A stretch of 64,000 nt of DNA, taken from the NCBI GenBank assembly GCA_028753945.1, contig JAPNXP010000009.1, positions 1,364,001 through 1,428,000 of the forward strand, written 5' to 3'. The stretch is from Hexactinellida sp. DTS-2022. Its lineage: Eukaryota; Porifera; Hexactinellida. Shown one piece after another: positions 14,614 to 24,206 of this stretch. The position numbers and the translations under genes are program-made. The first letter of the stretch is position 1, and each line of letters opens with the position of its first letter. Under the pieces are notes generated by a model. The model was not told where the DNA came from. It did no database searches and was given only the letters and a program-made list of their open reading frames with translations.

Positions 14614-15131
14614 ACTACCTTAAACGCTGTGACTACCTCAACACACCTAGTAATATATTATCATACTATTAGCCCTAAATACTATCTACGCTCTGTGCTG
14701 CGAGGTTCTCAACTGGCGTTAGCATTATATTAGTCTGTATTGTTGGTGAGTAGGGACTTGTGTTCATATCCCTATTTGCTGTATTATCTTTTTAAAATGT
14801 TACTCAGAGAATATTCACTATTTTACACTTTAGTATGTTAGTTGTACAAGTGACTAGTGTTTTGTAATCTCCTGCATCTAAATTATATATTTTCTGTTTA
14901 CAATGTTTAAAAGTAATGTTAATTATCAAATCCTCAATTTGATATGGTATATGATATAATTAGCATAGCATTCTATACATAAGGCAATGGCTCTCACTCA
15001 ATTTTCTGGACCAGGGAATCAGGCAGGGATTGGTTAGTATATTCAACTAAATATATCCAATGCAATTATTATTTGAAATCTATCTCCAACCTTTTTTCTG
15101 AGAAAAAGGTTGGAGATAGAGCATCGAAGTA
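14614..15131. other. Spacer with an 18-bp-arm hairpin
   Basis: AT-rich region after coactosin. At 15080-15119 the arms CTATCTCCAACCTTTTT and AAAAAGGTTGGAGATAG form an almost perfect hairpin with a six-base loop. It directly precedes the hAT-like MITE at 15140. No gene was recognised. Confidence 0.6.
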
Positions 15132-15139
15132 TACGTGAA

Positions 15140-15358
15140 CAGGCCTTCATCTAGCCCTAAGAGATCCGCGCACCCTAGGTAATGTTTTTTTTTACAATCG
15201 CGCACCCAAATTTACCAAAAATAGTACATTTACCAAAAAAAAGACCAAAATTAGTATTAAAAATATTCTGGGTGCGCACCCAAATTGATTCAATTTCCAA
15301 CATTTTCCTTAAAATAACGCACCCCTGGGTGCGCGCTGCGCACCCAGATGAAGGCCTG
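15140..15358. mobile_element. hAT-like MITE with 8-bp target duplication
   Basis: 219 bp with terminal inverted repeats CAGGCCTTCATCT / AGATGAAGGCCTG, flanked by perfect 8-bp direct repeats TACGTGAA at 15132-15139 and 15359-15366. CAGG-type ends and an 8-bp duplication are diagnostic of the hAT superfamily. The interior has repeated GCGCACCC motifs and no transposase, so it is non-autonomous. Confidence 0.92.
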
Positions 15359-15445
15359 TACGTGAACAAATAAATACTAAGAGTTGAGTATAAATTCTTC
15401 TTGAACCCGTTTCATCCATTTATTAATGCAACTAGTCTTACATAA

Positions 15446-15985
15446 ATGATGTCTCTCACTGCTATAACAATACGTATTCTCCGTATTTCTCGTCCAACCA
15501 ATCCATACCAATACCTCTGCCTCCGTTATACCTATTCATTCCCCTCCAACTTGCTTACCAAACCCCGCTCACACAAGCCCGATATTCCGCACATAGTGCC
15601 TTCAAGAAGACGCGTTGGCACTATCCCAGTTATTGAGGTTCCATTTAATGTATCGCATGAGGAGTTAACTGAGAAACTAGAATCGGGAGACATTCATTTG
15701 ATAGACGTGAGAGAGCCAGGGGAGATTAAATCTAACGGATTTATCAAGGGCAGTGTGGCCATACCGTTAGGCACCCTAGAAACAGCATTGAGGTTCTGCC
15801 AAGAAAGGTTTAAGGAAGTGTACGGGGTGGAGAAACCACGGTTTGAAGATGAAATAATATTCATGTGTCATGCTGGGGTGAGATCAAAATTTGCAGCTAA
15901 AATTGCGAGGACAGCTAATTATAAGAAAGTGCGTGAGTATGCAGATGGATGGCACGGGTGGAAAACGAGAACAAACTTGCAATAA
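15446..15985 (+). CDS. Rhodanese-domain sulfurtransferase, probably mitochondrial
   Basis: A 179-aa intronless frame. The first ~50 residues are Arg/Ser/Thr-rich and almost free of acidic residues, as in a mitochondrial presequence. Residues ~63-175 form a single rhodanese domain with the family landmarks LIDVREPGE, the GS-x-AIPLG turn, the active-site loop MCHAGVRS with catalytic Cys near residue 141, and the terminal DGWHGW. Single-domain rhodaneses of the TSTD/Hsp67B2 group transfer sulfane sulfur from thiosulfate or glutathione persulfide to thiols. A second in-frame ATG follows the first directly. A TAG acceptor-like site lies at 15433-15435, ten bases before ATG. Confidence 0.88.
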   Translation: MMSLTAITIRILRISRPTNPYQYLCLRYTYSFPSNLLTKPRSHKPDIPHIVPSRRRVGTIPVIEVPFNVSHEELTEKLESGDIHLIDVREPGEIKSNGFIKGSVAIPLGTLETALRFCQERFKEVYGVEKPRFEDEIIFMCHAGVRSKFAAKIARTANYKKVREYADGWHGWKTRTNLQ

Positions 15986-16199
15986 TTATATTTCGTAATA
16001 TTTCGTAAAATTATTGTGAAGTTAAACTCTCCCTATTTATATTTTTAATTTTTAATGGGCAATCTATACTAAATCATATAATGTATTCTATGTGAGTTAA
16101 TTTGGTTAGTACGTGTTTATTTTCCTTCCCCGATGTGTGTGTGGACTATTTATATTTAATTAATGATTTCTTGAGAATATAAAGTAATATGATGTATAA

Positions 16200-17132
16200 T
16201 TAAGTGATGTCATTTAGATTTATGTAAGAGATGTCATGTTCTGCCAGTATTGTTTTTGTTCTGATTATCGCGATTTTCAGTGCCTCTAATACCTCAGGGC
16301 TTAAGTAGGGTTCCCAATCGACATAATTCCGTTTGTATTCCCCGTCTCTGTTTTGCTTCAAACATTCAACTCCTTCCTGGCTCTGTGGAAGTTGTAGGAA
16401 CGTTGCAATCTGGTTGATCTCATTTAATAAATCAAGTTGTAGGTTCTCGTATGTAACAACAAGTTTGGGTCCTGGGAATGCAACTAACCAATGTATTATA
16501 AATTTACTGTACTTGTTCAGTAGATACAACATGTACCCTTGAACTTCATTACTCTTCCAACGCTCTTTTTGGATATAACCAGTGTGAATAGGTTCTGTGT
16601 AACGGCGGTTAACATCTGATATAATTCCATCCCTCGGATTTCGAATTAATATCACAGCCTTGTCATAGCTAATACTGAATTCTGGATCGAAATGAAACAG
16701 TTTCTTGTTATCAGATAATCCATGAGTCTTCACGACAGAAACACTCCCGTTATGAATACCCTCCCCCCTCAGCTTCAATTTAAGCACTGGGTCGTTGTAA
16801 ACAGAGCCTGTAAGAACGCCTGTGAACTGCTCAAGCGAGTACCGCACCCAGCTGTTACCAGACCCGGGGGGACTAGCCAGTGCTACTACTGGGCCTGAGT
16901 GTATTAATAGGTTTGCTTGGTTCGGACATGTACTCTTAACTGAAATCTTTACTATTTCACTGTGACCAGTTTTGTTCACCTCTCTCAGTGGAGATATGGA
17001 ACTGTCCCATATATTTGGTTTATATATCACTTTTAGTGGTGTTTTCTTACTATCTCTAACCAGTACCTGAATGAATAGTAATTGAAGTAATAGCAAGATA
17101 AGGAAACCAAAAGCCAACTTCTTCTTTCTCAT
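16200..17132 (-). CDS. WSCD-like type II membrane sulfotransferase
   Basis: A 310-aa intronless frame. Residues ~5-25 are a Lys/Arg-preceded hydrophobic anchor (LAFGFLILLLLQLLFIQVLV), giving a type II Golgi topology. The lumenal part starts its fold with VVALASPPGSGNSWVRY, the 5'-PSB PAPS-binding loop of the WSCD/sulfotransferase family. VVKTHG and the 3'-PB segment AVILIRNPRDGIISD follow, and later LVVTYENLQLD. No WSC domain is present, unlike vertebrate WSCD1/2, so it is the catalytic module only. The first ATG is taken at 17132; a TTG two codons... one codon earlier at 17135 is not used. Acceptor substrate cannot be predicted. Confidence 0.82.
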   Translation of the reverse strand: MRKKKLAFGFLILLLLQLLFIQVLVRDSKKTPLKVIYKPNIWDSSISPLREVNKTGHSEIVKISVKSTCPNQANLLIHSGPVVALASPPGSGNSWVRYSLEQFTGVLTGSVYNDPVLKLKLRGEGIHNGSVSVVKTHGLSDNKKLFHFDPEFSISYDKAVILIRNPRDGIISDVNRRYTEPIHTGYIQKERWKSNEVQGYMLYLLNKYSKFIIHWLVAFPGPKLVVTYENLQLDLLNEINQIATFLQLPQSQEGVECLKQNRDGEYKRNYVDWEPYLSPEVLEALKIAIIRTKTILAEHDISYINLNDIT

Positions 17133-17149
17133 CAATCTCTAATATCTAT

Positions 17150-17345
17150 ATATTAAAAGCGGAATTGTTGTGTGTGTGTTTGTTTGTTTGGATGTTTGTC
17201 CGTAATTAATTGGAAAGACTACGAGTCCCAAAAAGCTGAAAATTTGTATATAGGGGTAATTTTGTACTGCGACAACGATCTATTGGTTTTTGAAACAAAA
17301 TAACGGGATTATGACGTCACAGTTGCGAAAAACAGATATTTTGTA
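17150..17345 (+). repeat. Interspersed repeat family R1, copy A
   Basis: Starts with TATATTAAAAGCGGAATTGT and a (GTTT)n-like tract, then GGAAAGACTACGAGTCCCAA, AAAGCTGAAAAT, an ACGATCTATTGGTTT block and ATAACGGGATTATGACGTCA. The same ordered blocks recur at 17510-17815 and, reversed, at 56540-56840 and 40300-40500. Class is not determined. Confidence 0.8.
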
Positions 17346-17509
17346 CTAGCTTCCCAATTTTGCTCCGATCTGTAGAAAATTCAAATCATTAGACGTACAC
17401 TAAATTTCTACACCTGATAGCAGTTCACGAATTCCCATTTTACTTCTGATTGTGACACAGTTAATTAATTAGTCCCTGCACTAATCAACCATAAATAGTG
17501 TATCGTACC

Positions 17510-17815
17510 AACACAGGTATAGCAAAGTGCAAGTGTGTGTTTGTGTGTTTGTGTGTCCAGAATTAATAGGAAAGACTACGAGTCCTAGAAAGCTGAAAAT
17601 TGGCATGCAGGGGTAACTTTACACGCTGACAACGATCTATTGGTTTCCTAAGCTAAATAACGGGATTATGACGTCATAAACGCACATATTTGAGAATAAT
17701 TCATTCAGTTTTTATTCGATTCGCCCACAATTTTCGATAATAAAACAACATGCAATGAGACACACGTATACCAATTTATGGGAATGTGACGTCACGTAGG
17801 AACTAATTTGGATAC
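17510..17815 (+). repeat. Interspersed repeat family R1, copy B
   Basis: Shares with copy A the blocks GGAAAGACTACGAGTCC, AAAGCTGAAAAT and ACGATCTATTGGTTT. It shares a longer 3' part with the reverse copy at 56540-56840, including CGCCCACAATTTTCG, GAGACACACGTATACC and a terminal TGACGTCACG. Confidence 0.8.
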
Positions 17816-18416
17816 AGCTCTTACACTTTTGTTTCAATCGACAAATAATTTTGTCACATTATAAAACAGAATGTATTGCATGTCTCTAGAAATTTTTAGA
17901 ATTTTCGCTTTTACTCTCAGCCAGGCAATAACAAAAATGTAACCTCCAATTGCTGCATCATTGCATATATTGAGGTTTATGATTTAATCTTCACCTACAA
18001 TATTTCCGAAATTGCATACTTGATTAATCCAGTTTGGCTTCCATCAGTTTGTTTCTATTCGTGATGTATTTAGCTTACGTCAATGACATAAGTATGCTTA
18101 ATATTACTATCAATCTGATTTGTTTTGTTAACAAGAATGCGCGCTTAGAGTCTCTAATGCATTGTTTATTTATTACACCTATATTGGCTTCTACGTATAA
18201 TAAGACTATCAATGGATTTCTACTAGAAATGAATTAAGTTAATTAAGTAATCTAAGATTTTGGTTCTGCTTAACGATGAGATTTATTATGTTAATTATTC
18301 CTATCAATTAAATTAAATAATTCACTAACCCAGCTCCTACAAAATATATATAGTTATGGAGGGATGTATAAATGTTTATTACTATTAAATCAAATAGTTT
18401 GCAACCCTGAATCTAC

Positions 18417-18497
18417 CTCTGCATAATAATGGTTTAATGGTGAGAATAAGACCGCGAAGCGGTCTTATTCTCATCTTTAAACCATTATTATGCAGAG
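18417..18497. mobile_element. 81-bp fold-back palindrome (MITE-like)
   Basis: Arms starting CTCTGCATAATAATGGTTTAA and ending with its reverse complement are complementary along their length apart from a few bases near the middle. The palindrome closes on ACCGCGAAGCGGT, whose core GCGAAGC is a very stable mini-hairpin sequence. Confidence 0.85.
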
Positions 18498-18779
18498 ATT
18501 AAATCCAGAGTTGGTAAATTACTTTGCAATTTACTGAAATTAACTAATTGCGTATAATTTACCAACACATGTCTCAATTTATTTGAGCTAACAAGCTAAC
18601 GTTTTAATATAGCTGAACGAGCTACCCTTAAGAATTATTGAGCTATTAATTAACTAATAATTATTAACTAATGAGCAATGAGAATAACTTACAAACATAA
18701 TTTCCCAAAACAAATTACAGTAACTAATCAAAACCAAAAATGAATTTTAGGCACGGCACAGGTGAACTCATCATTAATA

Positions 18780-18965
18780 TTATTGCTTTTGGGGAGGGAA
18801 AGGCCGCGAAGCGGCCGTTAATTGTATTGCGTAGTGCCTAAGACGAACGAACAAAAGTCGCGAAGCGACTTTTGTGAGAGAGTGATCCGTCGCGAAGCGA
18901 CCGAGACCGAAGGGCTCGTTTATATTAAAAACACAATTGTTGTTTGTATTAATTACGTATTTAGA
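18780..18965 (+). repeat. Repeat family R2 with three GCGAAGC hairpins
   Basis: Contains GGCCGCGAAGCGGCC (18802-18816), a 23-bp palindrome CAAAAGTCGCGAAGCGACTTTTG-type (18852-18874) and GTCGCGAAGCGAC (18889-18901). It then ends GACCGAGACCGAAGGGCTCG and TATATTAAAAACACAATTGT. The same order, degenerate and reversed, is seen at 56265-56345 and 56830-56960, where it joins family R1. R1 and R2 are therefore probably parts of one longer element. Confidence 0.75.
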
Positions 18966-19457
18966 AATATCATACACCTTAGATTAGAAGGAATTCTGAG
19001 AATTTCCAAATAGGTGTCGCTTGGCAAATAATAAGTGTGCGGTACTATAATCGATCAATCACTTAACACCAAATGTAAATTTGTCTAGGTTGTCTTAGAC
19101 AATGTCTAGTTATACCTACACGGCAAGTCTTAGTCTAATTAATGGAGGCACTATGGGTTGAGGCCTGTAGAAATAGTGCTTCCTTAATTAATAACAACAT
19201 TTTGGCACAGCTGTAATTTTAGATTTTCTCCCCTTGGACTGAGTGTAAATTAAATGTTATTTTGATAATTTTCAATCAATTCTATTACTCTTTCAACAGA
19301 AATATTGAGCTTGAATACATATATAATTATAGTATACAAATTAAATTATGAGCAATTCTATTTACAGCCTATAATTATCCTTACTTGGGTCTCTGTAAGA
19401 CTAAACAAGATAAATAATATGAAGATAATTATATAAGATAAAATATATCCAGGTTAA

Positions 19458-21551
19458 TTAAACAAAGCAGGAAGAGAGCAATTTCGAGAGACAAACGAAG
19501 CAGAGCGACAAATATGTTCCCATTATTACAAATATTAATAGGAGTATACCTGTGGCCCACCAATCATTGTGCAGACAAGTCATGAAGAATGTTCTACTTT
19601 CGCGAGACCCAAAATTTACATTCACTTTTGGTTGGATGAATTCAATTAAGAAGTTTTTGAACTTTTTTTGAATTATTGGCTGAAGATTAATATTTATAGC
19701 TTTTTTCCCTTTATAGCGCGGCCTATTTGCAGTGAATGAATGGGCAGCCAGTCCGTTATTGGTTATCATTGAATCGTTCGGTATGCAGCAGCTATCGGAT
19801 GTATTGGTTGTACAGAACAGAATTGTAGCTTGTTTTTCTCTCTCTTCATATCCAGAGCACATAACTCGTAACCCATCATTTACTGAACCCTCTTTTTGTG
19901 TGTAATAACATGGGTAAGGGATTGAAGTGAGTGTGTAGTTAATGGAATTGTCTCCCTTTACCTTAATATCGTGTAAACACGTGTTGGCTGGAAACCACAT
20001 TCTTGTCGAATAATCTGGCATTATTGAGGTTATGCTCTCGTTGATATAGTTTGGAATTTCGTCATAATCTTCGTAAAAATTAAGGTCTTTGAGATTCCCT
20101 TGAATCCCTTCCACCCGATCATAATACAGACTAAGGAAATCAAATTCAGTCAGTTTGTTTCGCGAGTGATTGGAGAATTCGACATGGTCACATAAATCTA
20201 TGAATTTAGACAAATTCGTCTTACTCGATTCATTCAACAGAATGTAGTCGTAGTTTTTTAGCTCGATGTGAATGGAATCTGCATCAGTAAATCTCAAGTA
20301 GCCGATGAAACCAGTGCAAAATAATGAACAAAATAAAATAATCAAGCCAGTTAGCGTGTATCGTTTGTACCTATACTTTTGGTGTTGCTCAGTTTCACCA
20401 TCTTCCCGTACAACTTGCCGACGTCCAACTTTCGTAGTTGAGTAGACAAAATAGGTAATGAAAAGTAGGAACAGAAATGAAGGCGCGAACGCTAGAATGT
20501 CCGTGATGACTGATGTTACCATCTCGACTACGAGAACTGCATTATTACCGTTTTTTTGTTTACTTTTGTATACGATCAGACTAATGAAATGGCACTCGAG
20601 CAGATTGAGTATTAAATGAATGACCAAAAATACGGTATATCCGCGCAAATACTTTTTCGCGAATTCAATCTCTATTTTCTCCTTAGCATTTATCTGCAGA
20701 AGGTTATACCCGCGTAGAGGAATTCTTTCTTCTGGCCCATTGTTCTCATCTCTTAAGTTACATTCTACCAGTTTCTGTGCAATTAGTCGCCTGATATATA
20801 ATGCGAATGGTATGAATACAATTAGACTACAAATAATCTCTAGGACTCGCAACGCTTTGGGGATAGTATGGAAAGGGTACATTGCCAATGCTAATTCCCT
20901 GATGTTTGATTTTACTGCCTCTTGAACACTACTACTGTCATATACCTTATTTACCAACAATTCCCAAATGTTGAAATGGCATGCGAACACAAATACAACA
21001 CGGGTGGACAGTACCATTGTGAATATTTTGAAGTAGAACCGTTTGACTGTCAGTTTGCATATGAAGTTTACGAGGAAGAGAAACCCCCAGAGAATTAGAT
21101 TTTCCTCTGCTGCCTCGTACGCTGCTTCCAGGAAGTATAGTACAAAGTGAGAAGAAGGTATCACATAGGTTAATCTGCTCTTCTGCATTTCATGATCTAT
21201 TTCACGCAGATAATCAATGTATATGCATATTTTGTACAGAAAGTACAAACCGTGCGTAGACATAACGACTATCAATAGGATCAGAATGCAAGCCCCAAAC
21301 AAAAAGCTTATAATTATTCTGTAATAGTCGTACTCATAATTGCGGTCCCTATCGAGTCTCCCTCCCCCTCCTCTCGTGAGCTTCAACAGCTGTGTGTAAT
21401 ACTTATCAATTAGGTAAATTAACAACGGCAGTGTCAATAACGCGATTAAAAAGGAAAGCGAAAATATTCCCATCCCAATTCCGATGTATGCATGATTTTT
21501 TTTGTCTCCTGGGTACCCACTCCCAACTATCATGTCCCATATTGATATCAT
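19458..21551 (-). CDS. Unrecognised multipass membrane protein
   Basis: A 697-aa intronless frame starting at ATG 21551. I count about eight to nine hydrophobic segments: near residues 24-48, 78-100, 145-165, 175-195, 235-258, 308-335, 345-372 and 398-420, with one near the C-terminus (about 668-690). A region of ~240 residues between the last two is hydrophilic, with several N-glycosylation sequons (NES, NLS, NHS, NYT, NTS) and about ten cysteines including a CC pair, consistent with a large disulphide-bonded extracellular domain. The loops between the earlier segments are Lys/Arg-rich. The layout recalls DC-STAMP-like fusion-associated proteins or other multipass receptors, but I recognise no signature motif and give no function. 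Codon use is AT-rich compared with the neighbouring housekeeping genes. Confidence 0.75.
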   Translation of the reverse strand: MISIWDMIVGSGYPGDKKNHAYIGIGMGIFSLSFLIALLTLPLLIYLIDKYYTQLLKLTRGGGGRLDRDRNYEYDYYRIIISFLFGACILILLIVVMSTHGLYFLYKICIYIDYLREIDHEMQKSRLTYVIPSSHFVLYFLEAAYEAAEENLILWGFLFLVNFICKLTVKRFYFKIFTMVLSTRVVFVFACHFNIWELLVNKVYDSSSVQEAVKSNIRELALAMYPFHTIPKALRVLEIICSLIVFIPFALYIRRLIAQKLVECNLRDENNGPEERIPLRGYNLLQINAKEKIEIEFAKKYLRGYTVFLVIHLILNLLECHFISLIVYKSKQKNGNNAVLVVEMVTSVITDILAFAPSFLFLLFITYFVYSTTKVGRRQVVREDGETEQHQKYRYKRYTLTGLIILFCSLFCTGFIGYLRFTDADSIHIELKNYDYILLNESSKTNLSKFIDLCDHVEFSNHSRNKLTEFDFLSLYYDRVEGIQGNLKDLNFYEDYDEIPNYINESITSIMPDYSTRMWFPANTCLHDIKVKGDNSINYTLTSIPYPCYYTQKEGSVNDGLRVMCSGYEEREKQATILFCTTNTSDSCCIPNDSMITNNGLAAHSFTANRPRYKGKKAININLQPIIQKKFKNFLIEFIQPKVNVNFGSRESRTFFMTCLHNDWWATGILLLIFVIMGTYLSLCFVCLSKLLSSCFV

Positions 21552-22509
21552 CTCCACGAGTTCAATTAATTCGTAATTTATGTAATTAAATATATTTTGT
21601 TTGTTGGTGGAATCACACAGCTATTTATATTTTGCAGATAGAAATAAGGCATACTTATTCTTTCTATCAGAGTATCTAATATCTTTTGTTTTTGAGTGTT
21701 GAGTAAGTAAAGAGGCAAGTTCAATATTTTAATTAGGGCTGAAACGAATTTACCGAATATTCAAATATTCGTTCGAAATGATTGAACGTACGAATATACA
21801 CAGTGGCTTATGGCAGGGAATAGACCAATTATTGAGGTCTGTATTATTGTGTTTTCCAGCTTGTTTATTGTTATTTGATTGCCATAGTGTTCTAAATTTC
21901 AAATTTCCAGCTTATCTAACCTACAAGTATATAAAAATTGCCTTCGAACGTTGGAGTAATTTAGTTCCATTTGCGGTTTTGTTGGAATTTGAAATAAGGT
22001 ATTCTACTTAGAGTCAATATAATTATGTTACTATGGCAATTTTTTGTGTGTACTAAATTTAGATTAGTAATATAAGTATTCTGAAACTGTATTTTTTAAT
22101 CATAGTAGTGTAGCTTAAATATTTTCCAAGAAATATTATTTTTAATATCACCTGTAAAATTAAACAAATTGTAACAAATCTAGATATTTGAAGTGTGCGG
22201 AAACACCATTATGCAAAGAAATGCAAATTGAATATACTTTCAGAAAATCAATTAATGTATGTAGAGTTAGTATACAAAGTCACAACCTCCGGTTCGCTCC
22301 GGAAATAAAAATATATACTACATTCCAATGTGAGCATTCGGTTACTATGCAAGATTCGAAGTCTCAATTTGGTAACTGCAATTCAATATCCATTGTAACC
22401 ACCAAGTTATTTGATTCTGCTGTTTCATATGTGATATATATTTTGTTTAAGATAGTAGTGACCATAATTCGCGTCAATTTTCATTCATTTTTTTGTGTAT
22501 TTATCTCAA

Positions 22510-23131
22510 ATGGCAGCTAGTGATCAGAATATCCCCAAGACCAGACTTGATTTGGCAAAGATTTTGAAGTCGCATGAATTCAATATTCAAGCAGCATTGA
22601 CTGAAATTGAAGAGTCTGTTGGAATAAATAATAGTGCCTTGCAATCATTGCTATGGAGGGTTCGTAATAATGTGAGGAAAGGAAGGAAGTCAGTTGACGA
22701 ATTGGATGGAGAATGGTGGAATTCTCAAATCGATTTTAATTATGGACTTTAAAAAGAGTCGTCTATCAACTCCAGCTGACTTTACTACGTCCTCTGTGCC
22801 TGATGAAAGTAGACCTATCCATAGAAAGAGTCTCGATAGTGTTCATTTGAAACATCAGAGATCACGCCTCTCTAAATTACTGGAGTGCATTAAAGAAATT
22901 TCAGAAATTGAAGACATGTCAGAAATTTCAATCGCAGCTATTTCTTTACAATTGGTATCCAATCAAGACGATAACCGTCAGTTAGCTCAGATTTCCAAAA
23001 AGATTGCCTATGCTGGAGATTTTAGTGATGCGATAACACGAAAAAAGTTCCGATTGATAAGTAGTTGTTTCTTCTTGATTATTTGGAAATTGGTAAAAGA
23101 AAATATACGAGCTTACGTCAGCTGTAAATAG
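22510..23131 (+). pseudogene. Broken ORF of unknown function inside the hAT-like element
   Basis: Two overlapping frames (22510-22752 and 22694-23131) read as one protein if a single +1 shift is assumed near 22740. The first part (about 80 aa) is helical, beginning MAASDQNIPKTRLDLAKIL. The second has SRPIHRKSLDSVHLKHQRSR followed by helices with SAI/SLQLV. The Arg-Pro-x-x-Ser-(F/L)-x-x-x...KRxR layout recalls short N-terminal regions of uncharacterised repeat-borne proteins found in many invertebrates, but this is a weak impression. Its position within terminal inverted repeats suggests a transposon-borne or captured gene that has decayed. Confidence 0.4.
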
Positions 23132-23279
23132 TGTATTATATAATTAATAAACCTATTTTGAATGAATTAAGGCAATAAGTAAATTAATTTTCTAAGCAAT
23201 TCCTAGGTACAGCCGACACATAATTGCAAAATATTAATTTAAGGGGTTAAATTAATTAATACCAGAAATTAAAAAAAAA

Positions 23280-23545
23280 CACGGTTGTATGACGTCATAA
23301 CTAATACATCTGGGGCCATAAATAATTTTTTTATATGTCAAAAGATGCATAGGCATCGATAACCCATATGTAATTAATTCATAGTACAACGCAAACTCGA
23401 AAGATATAGCGGATTTCAGAATTTCAAAAAAATAAGTAACATCATCATGACGTCATAACAGACAAAGTATGAGGTGTAAATAAATTTTGATATGACCAAA
23501 CATTTTCTAAACATCGATAACCCATATGTAATTAATACATTATAA
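23280..23545 (+). repeat. Internal tandem duplication with TGACGTCA
   Basis: Two diverged copies, starting near 23283 and 23440, share the order ATGACGTCATAAC, a gap, ATAAAT(A/T)ATTTT, AAACAT or AGGCATCGATAACCCATATG, and TAATTAAT. The copy length is about 160 bp. It lies inside the hAT-like element. Confidence 0.7.
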
Positions 23546-23733
23546 TAGGCTAAAGTGCACACAGATATCTATTCCCTACCAACTGCGATTTTAAGCCACT
23601 GTGGAATATTAGTAGAATATTAGATTGCTTTTTGTCCTCAAAACGAAAGAATATTCGAATATTCGTTCGTTTAGATTATTAAAAAAGTTTCGTTCGTTCC
23701 ATTTCGAATAATCGTTCCAGCCATATCTTAATT

Positions 23734-24206
23734 ACAATATTAATCCTCTTTTATATCTGATCTCCCAATGGAACAGTTGAATATAGTATTCTTGTCTTTT
23801 TACTATAAATGTTATTGATTTGACCACGGTTGCAATCTTGTGAATTTTTTATATTTTTTCACCTAATCCTCCAAAATTGGATTTTCAGTAATTACATGGA
23901 AAGGAACATCAACTCCTGCAATATATTTTATTTTTGTAGTTTACACTATGATATCACTAATTTTTGTATCCGAACAAGACGGAACAACATATATCATATT
24001 ATTAACTTAATTAAGTACGATATTTCAATTTTATCAATTGATAATGATACTTACAGAAAGTGGTTATTCTTGTGTATGAAATGTCGGTATTTCGCGAAAA
24101 GTAGAACGACCAATGGGAAATATTCCTAGTATACTACTTAGTAAATATTTTGAAACACTGTATACAGAAATAGTATTGTGACTACAGTGTGTGAGATACC
24201 AGTGTT
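23734..24206. other. Spacer upstream of MCU
   Basis: AT-rich; expected to hold the MCU promoter. An open frame at 23830-24129 is AT-rich with no recognisable content. An AG acceptor-like site at 24201-24202 sits four bases before the MCU ATG. Confidence 0.5.

Larger units (their letters stand above)
17133..19457. other. Repeat-rich intergenic region, no gene
   Basis: 2.3 kb with two copies of an interspersed repeat (17150-17350 and 17510-17815), a fold-back palindrome (18417-18497) and a repeat segment with three GCGAAGC mini-hairpins (18780-18965), each listed separately. Open frames at 18034-18237 and around 18800-19010 lie in AT-rich or repeat sequence and are not credible genes. Confidence 0.7.
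21735..23725. mobile_element. Decayed hAT-like element, about 2 kb
   Basis: Left end AGGGCTGAAACGAATTTACC and right end (reverse complement) TATGGCTGGAACGATTATTCG are imperfect inverted repeats of the type common in animal hAT elements. Both ends carry strings of GAATATTCG. Candidate 8-bp target duplications TTTTAATT (21727-21734) and TCTTAATT (23726-23733) match at 7 of 8 positions. No hAT transposase (DDE or C-terminal dimerisation domain) is visible. The interior carries a broken ORF at 22510-23131 and a ~160-bp internal tandem duplication at 23280-23545. Confidence 0.6.

Noticed and set aside
15175-15373. Overlapping frames on both strands near 15.2-15.4 kb
   Set aside because: They lie inside the hAT-like MITE and its inverted repeats.
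22188-22520. 110-aa frame inside the hAT-like element
   Set aside because: No recognisable composition; the better candidate starts at 22510 in the same region.
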